Below, piece after piece: positions 44,486 through 55,014 of a stretch of DNA of 64,000 nucleotides. Every line of letters begins with the position of its first letter. Positions within the stretch are counted from its first letter, which is position 1. The translations under genes were made by a program, and so were the position numbers. Source of the DNA: Biomphalaria glabrata (taxonomy: Eukaryota; Mollusca; Gastropoda; Planorbidae); assembly GCF_947242115.1 (NCBI RefSeq), contig NC_074716.1:2142001-2206000 (forward strand). The letters run 5' to 3'. The notes below the pieces were generated by a model. The model searched no databases. It saw only the letters and a list, made by a program, of their open reading frames with translations, and was not told where the DNA came from.

Positions 44486-47400
44486 TTAGGTCATCTGTTC
44501 ATAATTGTTGAACTTGGAATTCTCATATTCTACTTCCTCTGGAATGATGTCGAGAGACTCGTAGGGCTGAGTATTGAGGCTCTCGGCTCCAGTGTTGGAG
44601 TACATGATTCCACCGTCGTCCACGATGCTTTTGGTACTGCTTGGAGTTACCACAATGCCAGGATTGTCTTCCCCTGGGCTTTCGTAGAAATGTATCAGAG
44701 GTGTGGCGGCTGAAGGGATTTCAATGGGCTCTGGGAATCAGAAAGAAACATGGATTAGGAACAAAGCTCAAATAAATATTCTTGGCGTCAAAGATTTCTT
44801 CATGCTACTGTGAACTCCTCAAAACTTATGACAGTCAAAGCAACTGTTCCTTCTCAGACCTTGCTATCTATAGCGCAGATGATGTTAAGGTTAAAGGCAG
44901 CCTTAGCAGAGTATGGGGCCCTGAACATATATACTGAAATATTGAGTAACAAATTATAATTAATGAGAACTAATCTGGATTGCAAAGCTGGACAGTGACA
45001 AGGAAATCTACGATTGTGGGGCCCCCTCAGGCACAGGTCCTGGGCCGGTTGCCCCACTTGCCACCCCATAGGGCTGCTACTGGTTAAGGTCATCTGTTTC
45101 TTTGGCCAACGGTTAGAGAGCAGGGTGTCATGTGCCACCCCATAGGGCTGCTACTGGTTAAGGTCATCTGTTTCTTTGGCCAATGGTTAATGAGAAGGGT
45201 GTCATGTGGCCAGCACAATGACCAACCGCATTTGCTTTCCCCTCTTAAGTCAGGTACTCATCAGAGTTGGGCGGACTCAGGGGCGTCCTAAAAACCCGGT
45301 AATTCACAAATCCCAGTCTTCACCAAGACAGTCAATAAAACTGATAAAAGATAAACTACCTTGAGTTTTCTGGGTTGGCTTTTTTACAAGCCTCTCAAGT
45401 TTTTTGTGGTTCTTGACGCCAGCCTGGTCTCCTCCCATAGGAATGCTGCTTTCGTATGTGGAGTCGTCATTTCGGTTAACATCCAACCGAGTGTCTGGTA
45501 AATCATAATCTTTTGGTGGAACAGGCTCCTCATAGATATTCTGAAATCTGTGACGTAAATAATAATAATAATAATAATTCCTCAGTGGAAACTGTTAAAG
45601 GGACTACGATGAATTTTGTTTCTCTTTAGCGAAACTCGACCCTGGCAGCGCCAGAGAAAGACTACTCGTTCATTTCTAACATAATAATAATAATAATAAT
45701 AATCTTTATTATCCGTAATTTGTGCATTACACCAAACAAAAAACATTATATCTATAAGAAACCAAAATGTACATTCACACCAGACTCACTCATAGTTTAC
45801 ATGTGACAAAGTTTATACCAGATTGTTCTTATTTAATGATTTGATTGCCAGGAGAACAAAAGAGTGTTTGTGTCTGTTTGTCTTTGCTATCGGTGTCTTG
45901 TATCTCTTTTGTGATGGTAAAATCACAAAATCCTGACACAAAGGGTGATTCTTTATTTCGAGGATCTTGTTTTTTTATAGATGTTTGTCTCAAACAACTG
46001 CCCAAATGGGGTTTGTTTTTTGCCAATGATTTTGCCAGCAGCATTTAGGATTCTATAAAGTTTATTCCTATTTTTAATGCTCAGATTGCCATACATAGAT
46101 AATGTATACATAGTGTGAATTTATATTCTGTGACCTAATCTGACCTACAAGGGTACCGATAATCAAAATTTGAAGCTGTACTATATAGCTAGATTTAGGG
46201 TTGACTGTGATACATAGCTAGACTTGATTGTGATACATAGCTAGATGTAGTGTTGATTGTATAGATTGAACTTACTTCTTTAAGTAGAAATACATAAGTC
46301 CAGCACCAAGCAAAAACCCACACAGTAAGGCTGGAGAAAAATAATATCAATTAGTTATAAGCAACATTTTGTTTGTTTAAAGAAATATATTTTCTCAAAT
46401 TATTAACTGGATCCAGTTTCACATATGTTAAGACTAATTTGTAGTGTTTCTAATTAGTAGCATTACTAATTTTTAATGTTTCTAAATTTGTAGTGCTTCT
46501 AATTTGTAGGATTTCTTAATTTGTAGTGCTTCTAATTTGTAGGATTTCTTAATTTGTAGTGCTTCTAATTTGTAGTGCTTCTAATTTGTAGTATTTCTTA
46601 ATTTGTAGTGCTTCTAATTTGTAGGATTTCTTAATTTGTAGTGCTTCTAATTTGTAGGATTTCTTAATTTGTAGTGCTTCTAATTTGTAGTATTTCTTAA
46701 TTTGTAGTGCTTCTAATTTGTAGTATTTCTAATTTGTAGTGCTTCTAATTTGTAGTATTTCTTAATTTGTAGTGCTTCTAATTTGTAGTATTTCTTAATT
46801 TGTAGTGTTTCTATTTGTAGTATTTCTTAATTTGTAGTGCTTCTAATTTGTAGTATTTCTTAATTTGTAGTGCTTCTAATTTGTAGTATTTCTAATTTGT
46901 AGTGCTTCTAATTTGTAGTATTTCTTAATTTGTAGTGCTTCTAATTTGTAGTATTTCTAAATTTGTAGTGTTTCTATTTGTAGTATTTCTTAATTTGTAG
47001 TGCTTCTAATTTGTAGTATTTCTTAATTTGTAGTGTTTCTAATTTGTGTTATTTCTAATTTGTAGTGTTTCTAATTTGTAGTGTTTCTAATTTGTAGTGC
47101 TTCTAATTTATAGTATTTCTAAATTTGTAGTGTTTCTAATTTGTGTTATTTCTAATTTGTAGTGTTTCTAATTTGTAGTGCATCTAACTTGTAGTGTTTC
47201 ATGTGTTTACAAAGTGATCCAATCAATTGGTTCTTTTTGTAGAAATGTTGAAAAGTCAAATCTATTTTGAGGAGGTAACACAAATAATTCCATAGAGCTG
47301 AGGGACCATCCAATGTTCAAACAACAACAACAAAAACACTCTAAGATTCACCGATTGTATGATGTTACAGATTGTATGATGTTACAGATTGTATGATGTT

Positions 47401-50300
47401 ACAAATTGTATGATGTTACAAATTGTATGATGTTACAGATTGTATGATGTTACAGATTGTATGATGTTACAGATTGTATGATATTACAGATTGTATGATG
47501 TTACGGCACGATTAGGAATTTGTTATTTGTTTCATAGAAAGGGAAAATCAAATGCTCCTTCTTCCCTAGTGCTATTAGAGCATGGAATGGGTTGCCTGAG
47601 CCAGCCAGGAAAACCAGTGACTTGGCAGAATTTAGGTCATTGGTTAATATTCATGACTAAATGCATGACGCGTAGGACGTAATCATCTTCTTTTTTGAAG
47701 TAACGTCTGTATTATATAAGATAAGAATATGTTTGGACAATGACGCAACTAGTCAAAACAAAGACTAGCATTTTAGCAAGAATAGCAAAATGTAAACAGA
47801 CTACATTTGTAGACTTATATTGAACAACAGAAGACGATCACTGGACATCTGTGGTCAAATGTTTCCTTACAAAGGACACCCATGAAGGGTTTCTATAATT
47901 TGATCAGTACTTTCGTTATGTAGTAGTTTAAAATAACGATGCCTTTAAAATTGAAATATCTATTTGTTTTCTAATTTTGCGTGTTCCTTCGGAAATGACG
48001 ATATGACTTCTTAGCCCAGGCCTCCAGTAGTACGGCATTGGATAGGTCAGGTGTAGATAGGGTTTGAACTCAGAACTATTACTGCGACAAATCGCACATC
48101 ACATGACCAAGCAACCATTCTTAACAAAGGTTTTCTTAACAATACCATGGACAAAAATTAAGTGGACATCCCAAGAATGTATGATTCGATTCCAAAACAA
48201 ATAATCGTGGATATCAATTACCTAACCTGCAGCATGTGCAAATCATAATAAGCCATACCAGCCTTGAATCACAGCTCTAAGAATACAGTATCAATATTAC
48301 TTATTTTCGATACCAGCTTTCAATCAAAAGCATTAAAATATAGTATCGATATTACTGCTGATACTAGCTTTGAATCATAGCTCTAATAATACAGTATCGA
48401 TATTACTTACAGCCGATACCAGCATTGAAGCATAGCTCTAAGAAAACAGTATAGATATTACTTACACCCGATACTAGTTTTTAATCATAGCTATAAGAAT
48501 ACAGTATCGATATTACTTACAACCGATAACTGCTCCAGCGATACGCCCTCCAATGTCACAACTTGGACAGTCAGCTTCATCTGCAAATATGAAATCAATA
48601 TGACTCATATCATCACATGTTGACCTTTATCTTTATCTGTTGGTCAGTTTAATATTGAAATAATTAGATCTATGTTCTCCTATAGTTACGGCCCAATGCG
48701 CCGAACGCGCGGGAGGGTGGTCTAAGTCTCCTCTAGTTAGCAAACAATTGTATAAGAACCATTTCAACCAAAACCTGATAACATAGTGATGCATCTAGGG
48801 AAGCCCAGGGGCATGAAGAGAAGGGGACTGCAGGGGTCAAGGACACATATGTGCTTACAATCTGAACTTGGGTGTGTAAGGGTGGGGGATGGTGCCCCTC
48901 AGACGTAAGCACATATTGTGTATTTCTGTTATGGAATGTGCAAATGAGGTTATAAATAGAGCAAAAATAGTTGAAGAGGGGAGACAAACTGGAATCTGAG
49001 ACGAGACACAAAAAGAAGTGCAGTTTAAATTTAGTTGATATTGGATTTAAATTAATATTATTTCTACACTTGCGTTTCTACAAGCATCCACGTTCTAAGT
49101 TGAAAGATGTACAATATACACTGCTAATAACAAACAATGTTCAAGTTTGATTTAAAAGATGCTGGTATAAGTTTTATTCAAGTTTGACATTCATAAATCA
49201 ATACGCCAACTACGATTTGGTTACGTGTGTATATATTGTACAATGTAGGGAGCCACAACCCAACGTCCTTACGGACATCTTGCAGGTATAAATGGATAAG
49301 TTGACCATTGGCTATGATTGAGACGTTGTCACCCACAGAAAACAGTTCCCCCTCTCCACCCAGCGGATGTATCCAAAGGAACAACAGGTGCCGATACAAT
49401 TTGCTATCAGGTTCTGCCAGGGTGTAGCACCGTACCCTGCAGGCTGACTAAGGGTCACAGGCTCTTGATCTTTTCCGAAGCCCCTTCCATGTCTGGGTAT
49501 AGCTGCAGGGGAGCAGAGCTTTGGATTTAGACCCCCCTCTTTCCTAGTCATGCGAACGAGACCCAAGCGTACTGGCAGTGGTGGATTCTCCCATAGGCGG
49601 CACATACCATAGCTTAGGGTAGGGTTCCAGGAATATTTTCAATCATTTTGAAGAAAGAGCAAAGCTAAAATTGCCTCATGTTGATTAAATCTTAAGTAGC
49701 TTAAGGACTTCTCCGATCCTGCATTCAGGTTTACACCCTGCATTTCTTTGAACTTTCTGTTAAAACTCTGATGTTCAGTATCTAGCACTATGATCAATTT
49801 AGGTCTAAATCCATGATGCAGATTGCAGCTAATACTAAATTTAATTCATAAAAAAAACAAAAACTCTGTGAAATAATGTCTTTCATGTTGCTAAGAAATT
49901 CGCCCACAGCAACTTGACCTCTATAGCTACAGCTAGAGTGTTGAACTTTTCCTGAGTGATGTCTGTCAAACCGGGCGCCCTATCCTGGCGAACAATGTTG
50001 GGCGCCCATTCCCGCAAGCTATCTTCATTTCGATGCACTGTTTTTGACTACACCATTTATATTACTTTAAATCCTTTTCCATCATATTCTTAGTATCCAA
50101 CACATTCTAATATACATACATACATATATATGATGTGTATAATTATACACACTGTTCACTATTTCAATAACAACTTTATATATATATATTCATTAAGTGA
50201 TTTAAAAGTGGTGTGTGCACAGTTACTTAGTTGATTGAGCTAATAGAAAGTGTGTAGGTCTACATACCATCGTACTGTACTGACGTGTTCGATGTTGAAT
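44486..50300 (-). CDS. Single-pass receptor or adaptor with tyrosine-rich tail (3' part)
   Basis: Five exons on the minus strand: 50300-50268, 48580-48521, 46330-46276, 45547-45360 and 44730-44486 (stop TAA). All have clean AG/GT borders and agreeing phases (1, 1, 2, 1). The visible 193 residues begin with a short extracellular NTSVQYDDEADCPSCDIGGR. A transmembrane helix follows (IAGAVIGSLLCG...LMYFY, ending YLKK), then a cytoplasmic tail of about 145 residues. Tail tyrosine motifs in order: YEEP, YDLP, YESS, YESP, YSNT, YESLDI, YENS, YEQM. By known rules YxxP suits Crk-type SH2, YxN Grb2, YxxM PI3-kinase p85 and YESLDI is ITIM-like. The ligand-binding part and start codon lie further upstream and were not found, so the family cannot be named. 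The DEADCPSC donor-flanking exon is followed by junction-derived repeats. Confidence 0.85.
44855..45325 (-). mobile_element. SINE family B, rearranged with an inserted segment
   Basis: Family B ends are at 44855-44890 and 45080-45325. Between them is unrelated sequence (44890-45075), and a segment of about 75 bp (GCCACCCCATAGGGCTGC ... AGGGTGTCATGT) is tandemly duplicated. Lies in the last intron of the receptor gene. Confidence 0.7.
45683..46075 (-). mobile_element. LINE 3' end, family M, longest copy
   Basis: (ATT)n tail on the left, then the shared 3' end, then about 150 bp more coding remnant (minus frame with CSPGNQIIK and LAKNKPHLGSCLRQ). In a receptor intron. Confidence 0.75.
46175..46262. 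repeat. About 30-bp repeat, 3 copies
   Basis: TAGCTAGATTTAGGGTTGAC, then TGTGATACA units, next to the donor of receptor exon 46276-46330 but not including it. Confidence 0.75.
46440..47200. repeat. Compound minisatellite, 15-17 bp subunits in about 31-bp pairs
   Basis: Alternating GTGCTTCTAATTTGTAG and TATTTCTTAATTTGTAG units over about 760 bp, in the receptor intron between exons 46276 and 48521. Confidence 0.96.
47346..47505. repeat. 17-bp minisatellite, about 9 copies
   Basis: GATTGTATGATGTTACA, a few units with AAATTG. Same receptor intron. Confidence 0.95.
47545..47730 (+). mobile_element. LINE 3' fragment, family N (recent)
   Basis: CTCCTTCTTCCCTAGTGCTA through GACGCGTAGGACGTAATC to TATAAGATAAG, very close to the 26585 copy. 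Antisense in the receptor gene intron. Confidence 0.8.
48005..48120 (-). mobile_element. tRNA-like SINE, family A (degenerate)
   Basis: The minus strand reads ATGGTTGCTTGGTCATGTGA and GAGTTCAAACCC: head and box B only. Confidence 0.55.
48245..48520 (-). repeat. 55-bp repeat containing the receptor exon's splice donor
   Basis: Five diverged units of about 55 bp. On the minus strand the last three carry TATCGG(T/G/C)T followed by GTAAGTAATATC. The first is the real donor of exon 48580-48521 (GCAGTTATCGGTT then GTAAGT). The next two repeat the exon's last bases and donor; the two oldest have lost GTAAGT. Reading through the true donor meets TAA within three codons. Confidence 0.85.
49160..49660 (-). 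other. Unclassified moderately GC segment
   Basis: It stands out from its AT-rich setting, starts at a minus-strand AATAAA (about 49173) and has overlapping open frames on both strands. Possibly the 3' end of an unrecognised retrotransposon. It lies within the receptor intron between exons 48521 and 50268. Confidence 0.35.
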
Positions 50301-50419
50301 CTGAAACAAATCGAAAGTAGAAGTTAGTCTCATTTCAAACTGCTGGGTGCTGTGACATCTATCTATCTGTCTGTCGGTCTGTCTGTCTGTCTATCTATAT
50401 AGATATATCTATATATAGG

Positions 50420-50612
50420 TAAAAAGTAAAGCTCTCCTTCCAACCAACTAATGTCAGGTACCCATTAGAGCTGGGTGGACTCGGAGACGCTCAAGGATCC
50501 AAATTTTAAAAAATCTAAATTTCAAAATCCTAATCTTCACCAGGATTCGAACCCGTGACCTTGACATCATCAGCCCTATAGATCGCAAAGTCTGAAAGGA
50601 GAACTTTCACTT
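50420..50612 (-). mobile_element. SINE family B
   Basis: AGGTACCCATTAGAGCTGGG, CACCAGGATTCGAACCCGTG and CCTATAGATCGCAAAGTCTG; partly collapsed head. Just upstream of receptor exon 50268-50300. Confidence 0.75.
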
Positions 50613-50684
50613 TTTTTACTTTTGAGTCCATTCCATGCGAGGTACCGCTGACGTCCCGTGCGTGACAAGAAAATAATGGGACTT

Positions 50685-50925
50685 ATCTTATCTTATAATT
50701 ACAGACGTTACTTCTAACAAGAAGATAATTAAGTGCTGCGAATTTCGTGTGTCAGTCTAGACATGCGTGTTAATCAATGAGTTAAACTCTGCCAAGTCGT
50801 TGGTTTTCCTAGCTGATTCAGGCAACCCATTCCATTCTCTAATGGCGCTAGGGAAAAAAAGGAACCCTTGTATGAATTTTTTCTAGCATAAGGAATAAGA
50901 AATGCGCCTCTATCTTTGAGTCTTC
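50685..50925 (-). mobile_element. LINE 3' fragment, family N
   Basis: TATCTTATAATTACAGACGT, GCTGATTCAGGCAACCCATT and CTAATGGCGCTAGGG. A second tail-only copy follows at 50930-51005. Confidence 0.75.
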
Positions 50926-50929
50926 TTAT

Positions 50930-51005
50930 CTTATCTTATAAAATACAGACGTTACTTCCAAAAAAAAATAAATAAAAGGAGATGGCTACGTCCTACGCGA
51001 GTCCC
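50930..51005 (-). mobile_element. LINE tail, family N
   Basis: CTTATCTTATAAAATACAGA, CGTTACTTCC and GGCTACGTCCTACGCGAG. Its tail adjoins the coding end of the previous copy, suggesting insertion next to an existing copy. Confidence 0.65.
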
Positions 51006-51248
51006 TAGGTTATCTGCTCTTTGACTTTGAAGATCTGGGTGACGTTCTTTCCGCACCACAATGCAGAAGGAGAGAAAAAGAAAAGAAAGCAATATAAAGA
51101 AATGTGGCGTCCATAAGGAAACACGTTAGAAAATGAACAGACGACATCAACAATGTCAAGGTCGCCGTATGAAAAGATCACTGTTGCCAACTAAACAGCG
51201 AAAATTCTACGGTGCTGAAAGGTGCACCAAAATGTATACATTGTAACT

Positions 51249-51456
51249 CTGGGGTTCTCAACCTGTGGATCGCGATCCCCCTTGGGGGGTCGATTGACAA
51301 TTCGCCAGGGGTCGCCTAAGACCATCGAAAATACGGATTGCATTTTGTCTATTCTTCTATTGCTGTGTGTGTGTGTGTGTTAGGAGGTCGCGGCAGAGTG
51401 TGGGGGGGGGGGGGTTCTAAAGGGGTCGCCGTCCTTAAAAAGGTTGAGAACCGCTG
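51249..51456. mobile_element. SPIN-like hAT MITE with perfect 8-bp duplication
   Basis: Ends CTGGGGTTCTCAACCTGTGG / AAAGGTTGAGAACCGCTG, flanked by TTGTAACT on both sides (51241-51248 and 51457-51464). It contains GGGGTCGCCTAAGACCATCG, then a (GT)n run and a G-run. Less decayed than the 25263 copy. Confidence 0.88.
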
Positions 51457-51464
51457 TTGTAACT

Positions 51465-52125
51465 GGTTATTAAAGTATTTCGCTTTCGTGGTTTATCAAT
51501 GCGTCTTTATTCAGTACACCGGATGGGCCAGGAAGATTGACTTGTATAGTTTTTATCTTTAATAAAAGTCGGAAGTGATAATCATTAGATTAAATCCCAG
51601 AAATGAATCAGATTTATTTTGGTTTCCCTTAAATGAATACAACGAATACGGAAAATGAATCAATTTTTTTTTTTAATTCTCGAATGCTGGTTAAAAAAAG
51701 AAATAGAGAGAAAGATTTTTTTAATACCCTCGCGGGCACATTTTGGACTTGGGCTCGGGTTCATTGAACCCCTTCGCGCTATGGTTGCTACGCCACTGCC
51801 CGTCGTGATGCTTTGGACTAGGATGTAGTTATCTTGAAATCGAAAGGAACACCCGAAATGTGCACACCAAAACAAATCAACAGAACTATCGTAAACATAC
51901 GTAGTCCTATTCCTTGAATCCATTCTAGTTGGAGACAGTTTTATTCAAAGTAAGAAACCCCCCCCCCCCCAAAAAAAAAACAAAAAAAAACAACACTTCA
52001 ATTTAACGATATTAGCAGGCACGTCCAATTCACCGGAGCGTGCGTGGCTTATACACACAGATATATCGACAGGGGCGGAGCCTTCTTAGAGGCTTTTCAC
52101 TTTTTAGCCCGTCTTTCACCATCAA
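51465..52125. other. Unassigned stretch
   Basis: 51740-51870 resembles a very old SINE A copy (GGACTAGGATGTAGTTATCTT, AAAGGAACACCCGAAATG). Nothing else recognised. Confidence 0.35.
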
Positions 52126-52129
52126 ACTC

Positions 52130-52345
52130 CACATTTTGTGAAATTAAAATTCCCCATATGGCAAAGCTTATATCAACTCATTCTGTCAGTCTGTCTGTCC
52201 CGGTACAAATCTTGTGTGTTATTTCTCCCCCTTCCCATTCTCGTATCAAGCTTGAAACTTTGCACCGTTATTCACTGTCGAAGACAATACATAAATCAAT
52301 AAAAAAAAAATTAACCAGTTACTTAAATAGTGGTAATTAATTTAT
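52130..52345. repeat. Dispersed repeat, family E
   Basis: Words CTGTCTGTCCCGGTACAAAT, TTATTTCTCCC, ATCAAGCTTGAAACTTTGCA, ACAATACATAAATCAATAAA and ATTAACCAGTTACTTAA. Copies at 55705 and 58445. Type unknown. Confidence 0.6.
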
Positions 52346-53087
52346 ATATATATATATTTTTTAATATGCGTAGCCACGGGAAGTAACTGCATTTCTCATT
52401 AATCTTCAGACTCGACGACAGGCCTTAATATTATTATATTGAAAATGAAGATAAATCTTGCAGTATTGAGGTATATGGCAGTGATTGTGCAGTTCTTACC
52501 ATTATAAAAGCTTTTTTTTTAAGGAATTTTTTAAAATTTTTCTTAATAGAATCTTCCAGACGAAAGACACGCCACTGCTAGAGAAAAAAAAATCTTTCCA
52601 TCTATCTCGGGCCAGATGTTGATAGTGAAGATACGGAATCACCAAGTGCCCAAACGTTTGTCACACTTCTGATCAGATTAGAGAGGGACTGGGTGACCCG
52701 GGGAGGGGGGGGGGGGCTGTGCCGAGGGTTCTATGCGCTATAAACCATTAACAATTGTTACTTCTTATCGAGAAATCTATTTTTAGAACTGCCGTTCACA
52801 CAGGCAGACATTTCTTTTTTTGGACTTTTGCCCCGCCGGCAACATACTAGGTAGAACTGTGACAGAAAGTCATTTGGGCAAGTCAAACAATACTTCAGAC
52901 CTGTGATATTCGTCCACAAACTGTCCTAGCACTTAGTCTTTCACGCCCCAGGTCCACAATGTCAACACACGGCCGCCAGATGGCGTCTCGGTAAGTTACT
53001 TAACATATTGCAAGGCTGCGCTGTATAAGGGCCAGTGCTCTCTGAGCTATTACCGGTATGTAAAGAGAGCACAGGTTGCTTAGATCT

Positions 53088-53165
53088 AACTCTTTCTCTC
53101 CGTAATTGTTTACCACATTCTGGTGGAATCAACGCTGGTATCGTCAGTTAGGAGAGAAAGAGTTG
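53088..53165. mobile_element. Short MITE related to 8857-9116
   Basis: TAACTCTTTCTCTCCG / TTAGGAGAGAAAGAGTT around a 48-bp centre; flanks are CTAA and TTGA rather than exact TTAA. Confidence 0.6.
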
Positions 53166-53362
53166 AGCAATGTTCTAGATTTGTAACTTTTTGGTTCACA
53201 GTTACCATACCGTAATGAATTGAGAACATTTTAATTAGTAGGCTACGTAAAAAAAGTACACCTTTTGTCATGGGCCGCTTCCTAATTGTTTTTAGCAACA
53301 AAGGCTCAAAATATTTATGGAAACAAAAAAGTTATAGATTGTAATATAGAGTAGAGTTTAAA

Positions 53363-53666
53363 CATAGACATTAATAAATATAGACTGGCCGATTAAAGAG
53401 TTTTATAAAACGAAAATTTGTGACTTGCAATTTTGTGTATACAGTATTTATGAGCAGTAAAAAAGTTAAGTATTCATGTCTATTTCAGCCATAACCTATA
53501 TAAGTATTACATTATTTTTATTTTCACTAGTGTTTTGTTTTAAATCTTTAAGACTGAAGATCATGCAATTTTTCATAATTCGGAAATCCGAATACAATAG
53601 ATAGACATGTTTTCAAGTTACATGAAGTGACTTCCTTCGGCCAGTCTATATTTATTGATGTCTATG
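53363..53666. mobile_element. MITE with CATAGACAT ends, copy 1
   Basis: Inverted ends CATAGACATTAATAAATATA... / ...TATATTTATTGATGTCTATG, about 31 bp, flanked by a perfect 8-bp duplication AGTTTAAA (53355-53362 and 53667-53674). 304 bp, non-coding. 8-bp duplications fit hAT, P or Merlin superfamilies. Confidence 0.9.
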
Positions 53667-53865
53667 AGTTTAAACAAGCCTGTATATTTTTACAGTGCTG
53701 GACTGTGCTGCCAGATGTCATTATTTTATTCACAAACTAATGACATTTTCAACTTTTGTTTTGTTTGTAAACATCTGGTAAATATTGACAATGCCCTGTT
53801 TAATTCGAGCATTCTTTTTCTATTCAATACAATACGTTCGCTAAATTATATTTGACATCAACACC

Positions 53866-54196
53866 CATAGACATAAATAAATATAGACTGGAAGTAGGAA
53901 GTTATTTTTATTTGGGGGAAGTCAAATATGTTTTATGTACTATATCTATGTGAAAAAAAATGGCGGCGATTGAGCTATAAATTCTAGGACTAACATTTCA
54001 GCCAATATATACCTTTGATCTTTATTTTTGAAAAGTACAAAACTGCCATATTCCCAATATTTTGTCTTTGTTTTACAATCATAGACATTGGCAAATACAT
54101 ATAGGTATGTGATGTGGATCTACAAACTTATCTTTTCCCAAATATTTCCGATAATAATTTGTTCTTTATCGTCCAGTCTATATATATATGTCTATG
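53866..54196. mobile_element. MITE with CATAGACAT ends, copy 2
   Basis: Same ends (CATAGACATAAATAAATATA / TATATATATGTCTATG), a perfect 8-bp duplication TCAACACC (53858-53865 and 54197-54204), 331 bp. The interior differs from copy 1, so only the ends define the family. Lies 200 bp from copy 1. Confidence 0.9.
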
Positions 54197-54221
54197 TCAA
54201 CACCGCAATACATGTGACTTT

Positions 54222-54620
54222 GTTTCATCTTATCTTATATGATACAGACGTTATTTAAAAAAAGAAGATGATTATGTCCTTCGCGTCATGCATTCAGTCA
54301 TGCATATTAACCAATGACCTAAACTCCGCCAAGTCACTGGTTTTTCCTGGCTAGCTCAGACAACCCATTCCATGCTCTAATAGCACTAGGGAAGAAGGAG
54401 TATTTGTACAAATTTGTCCTAGCATATGGGACGAGGGATGTGCCTTTATCTTTGTGTCTTTCAGAGTATTTTATTAAATTTTGTTTTTGTATTTGAAGAT
54501 TATGGTTCAGTGTTTTATGCATAATTGCTACTTTACTTTTGAGTCTTCTCTCCTAAAGGCTTTCTAAATTTAGTGATTTACTAAAGGTGTTTAACTCAAG
54601 TCAAATGTGAATATTCGTTT
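54222..54620 (-). mobile_element. LINE 3' fragment, family N
   Basis: The minus frame keeps YSERHKDKGTSLVPYARTNL and YKYSFFPSAIRAWNGLSELA; tail TATCTTATATGATACAGACG. One of the less decayed copies. Confidence 0.8.
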
Positions 54621-54894
54621 GTTATGAATCTCGCCCCATGTTATGTTTCTGAACACGTAGTCTAGATAATCTTTTTGAAATTATTAGAAACTGGACAGTT
54701 CAACAAATAGTCTGGTTGCAATATACAAAATGCCGGCTAGAGTTCTTGTGAAGAGAAAGCGCCTAGAATATGTTTCCTGAGTCACTTATACAAAACTTCA
54801 ATCTACCGCAAGGAAGCAATTTGCTTGTACGGATTAAAATGAGGTTAGATCAGCGTTTCTTAAAATATGGGGAAGGACCCCCCCTGAGTGAGAG

Positions 54895-55012
54895 ATCCTA
54901 CTTCCTACTAGTCAACGGGACAACTTCCTACTAGTCAACGCGACAACTTCCTACTAGTCAACGCGACAACTTCCTACTAGTCAACGCAACAACTTCGTAC
55001 TAGTCAACGCGA
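54895..55012. repeat. 23-bp minisatellite, 5 copies
   Basis: CTTCCTACTAGTCAACGCGA plus CAA units, CpG-containing, with little divergence. Confidence 0.95.
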
Positions 55013-55014
55013 CA

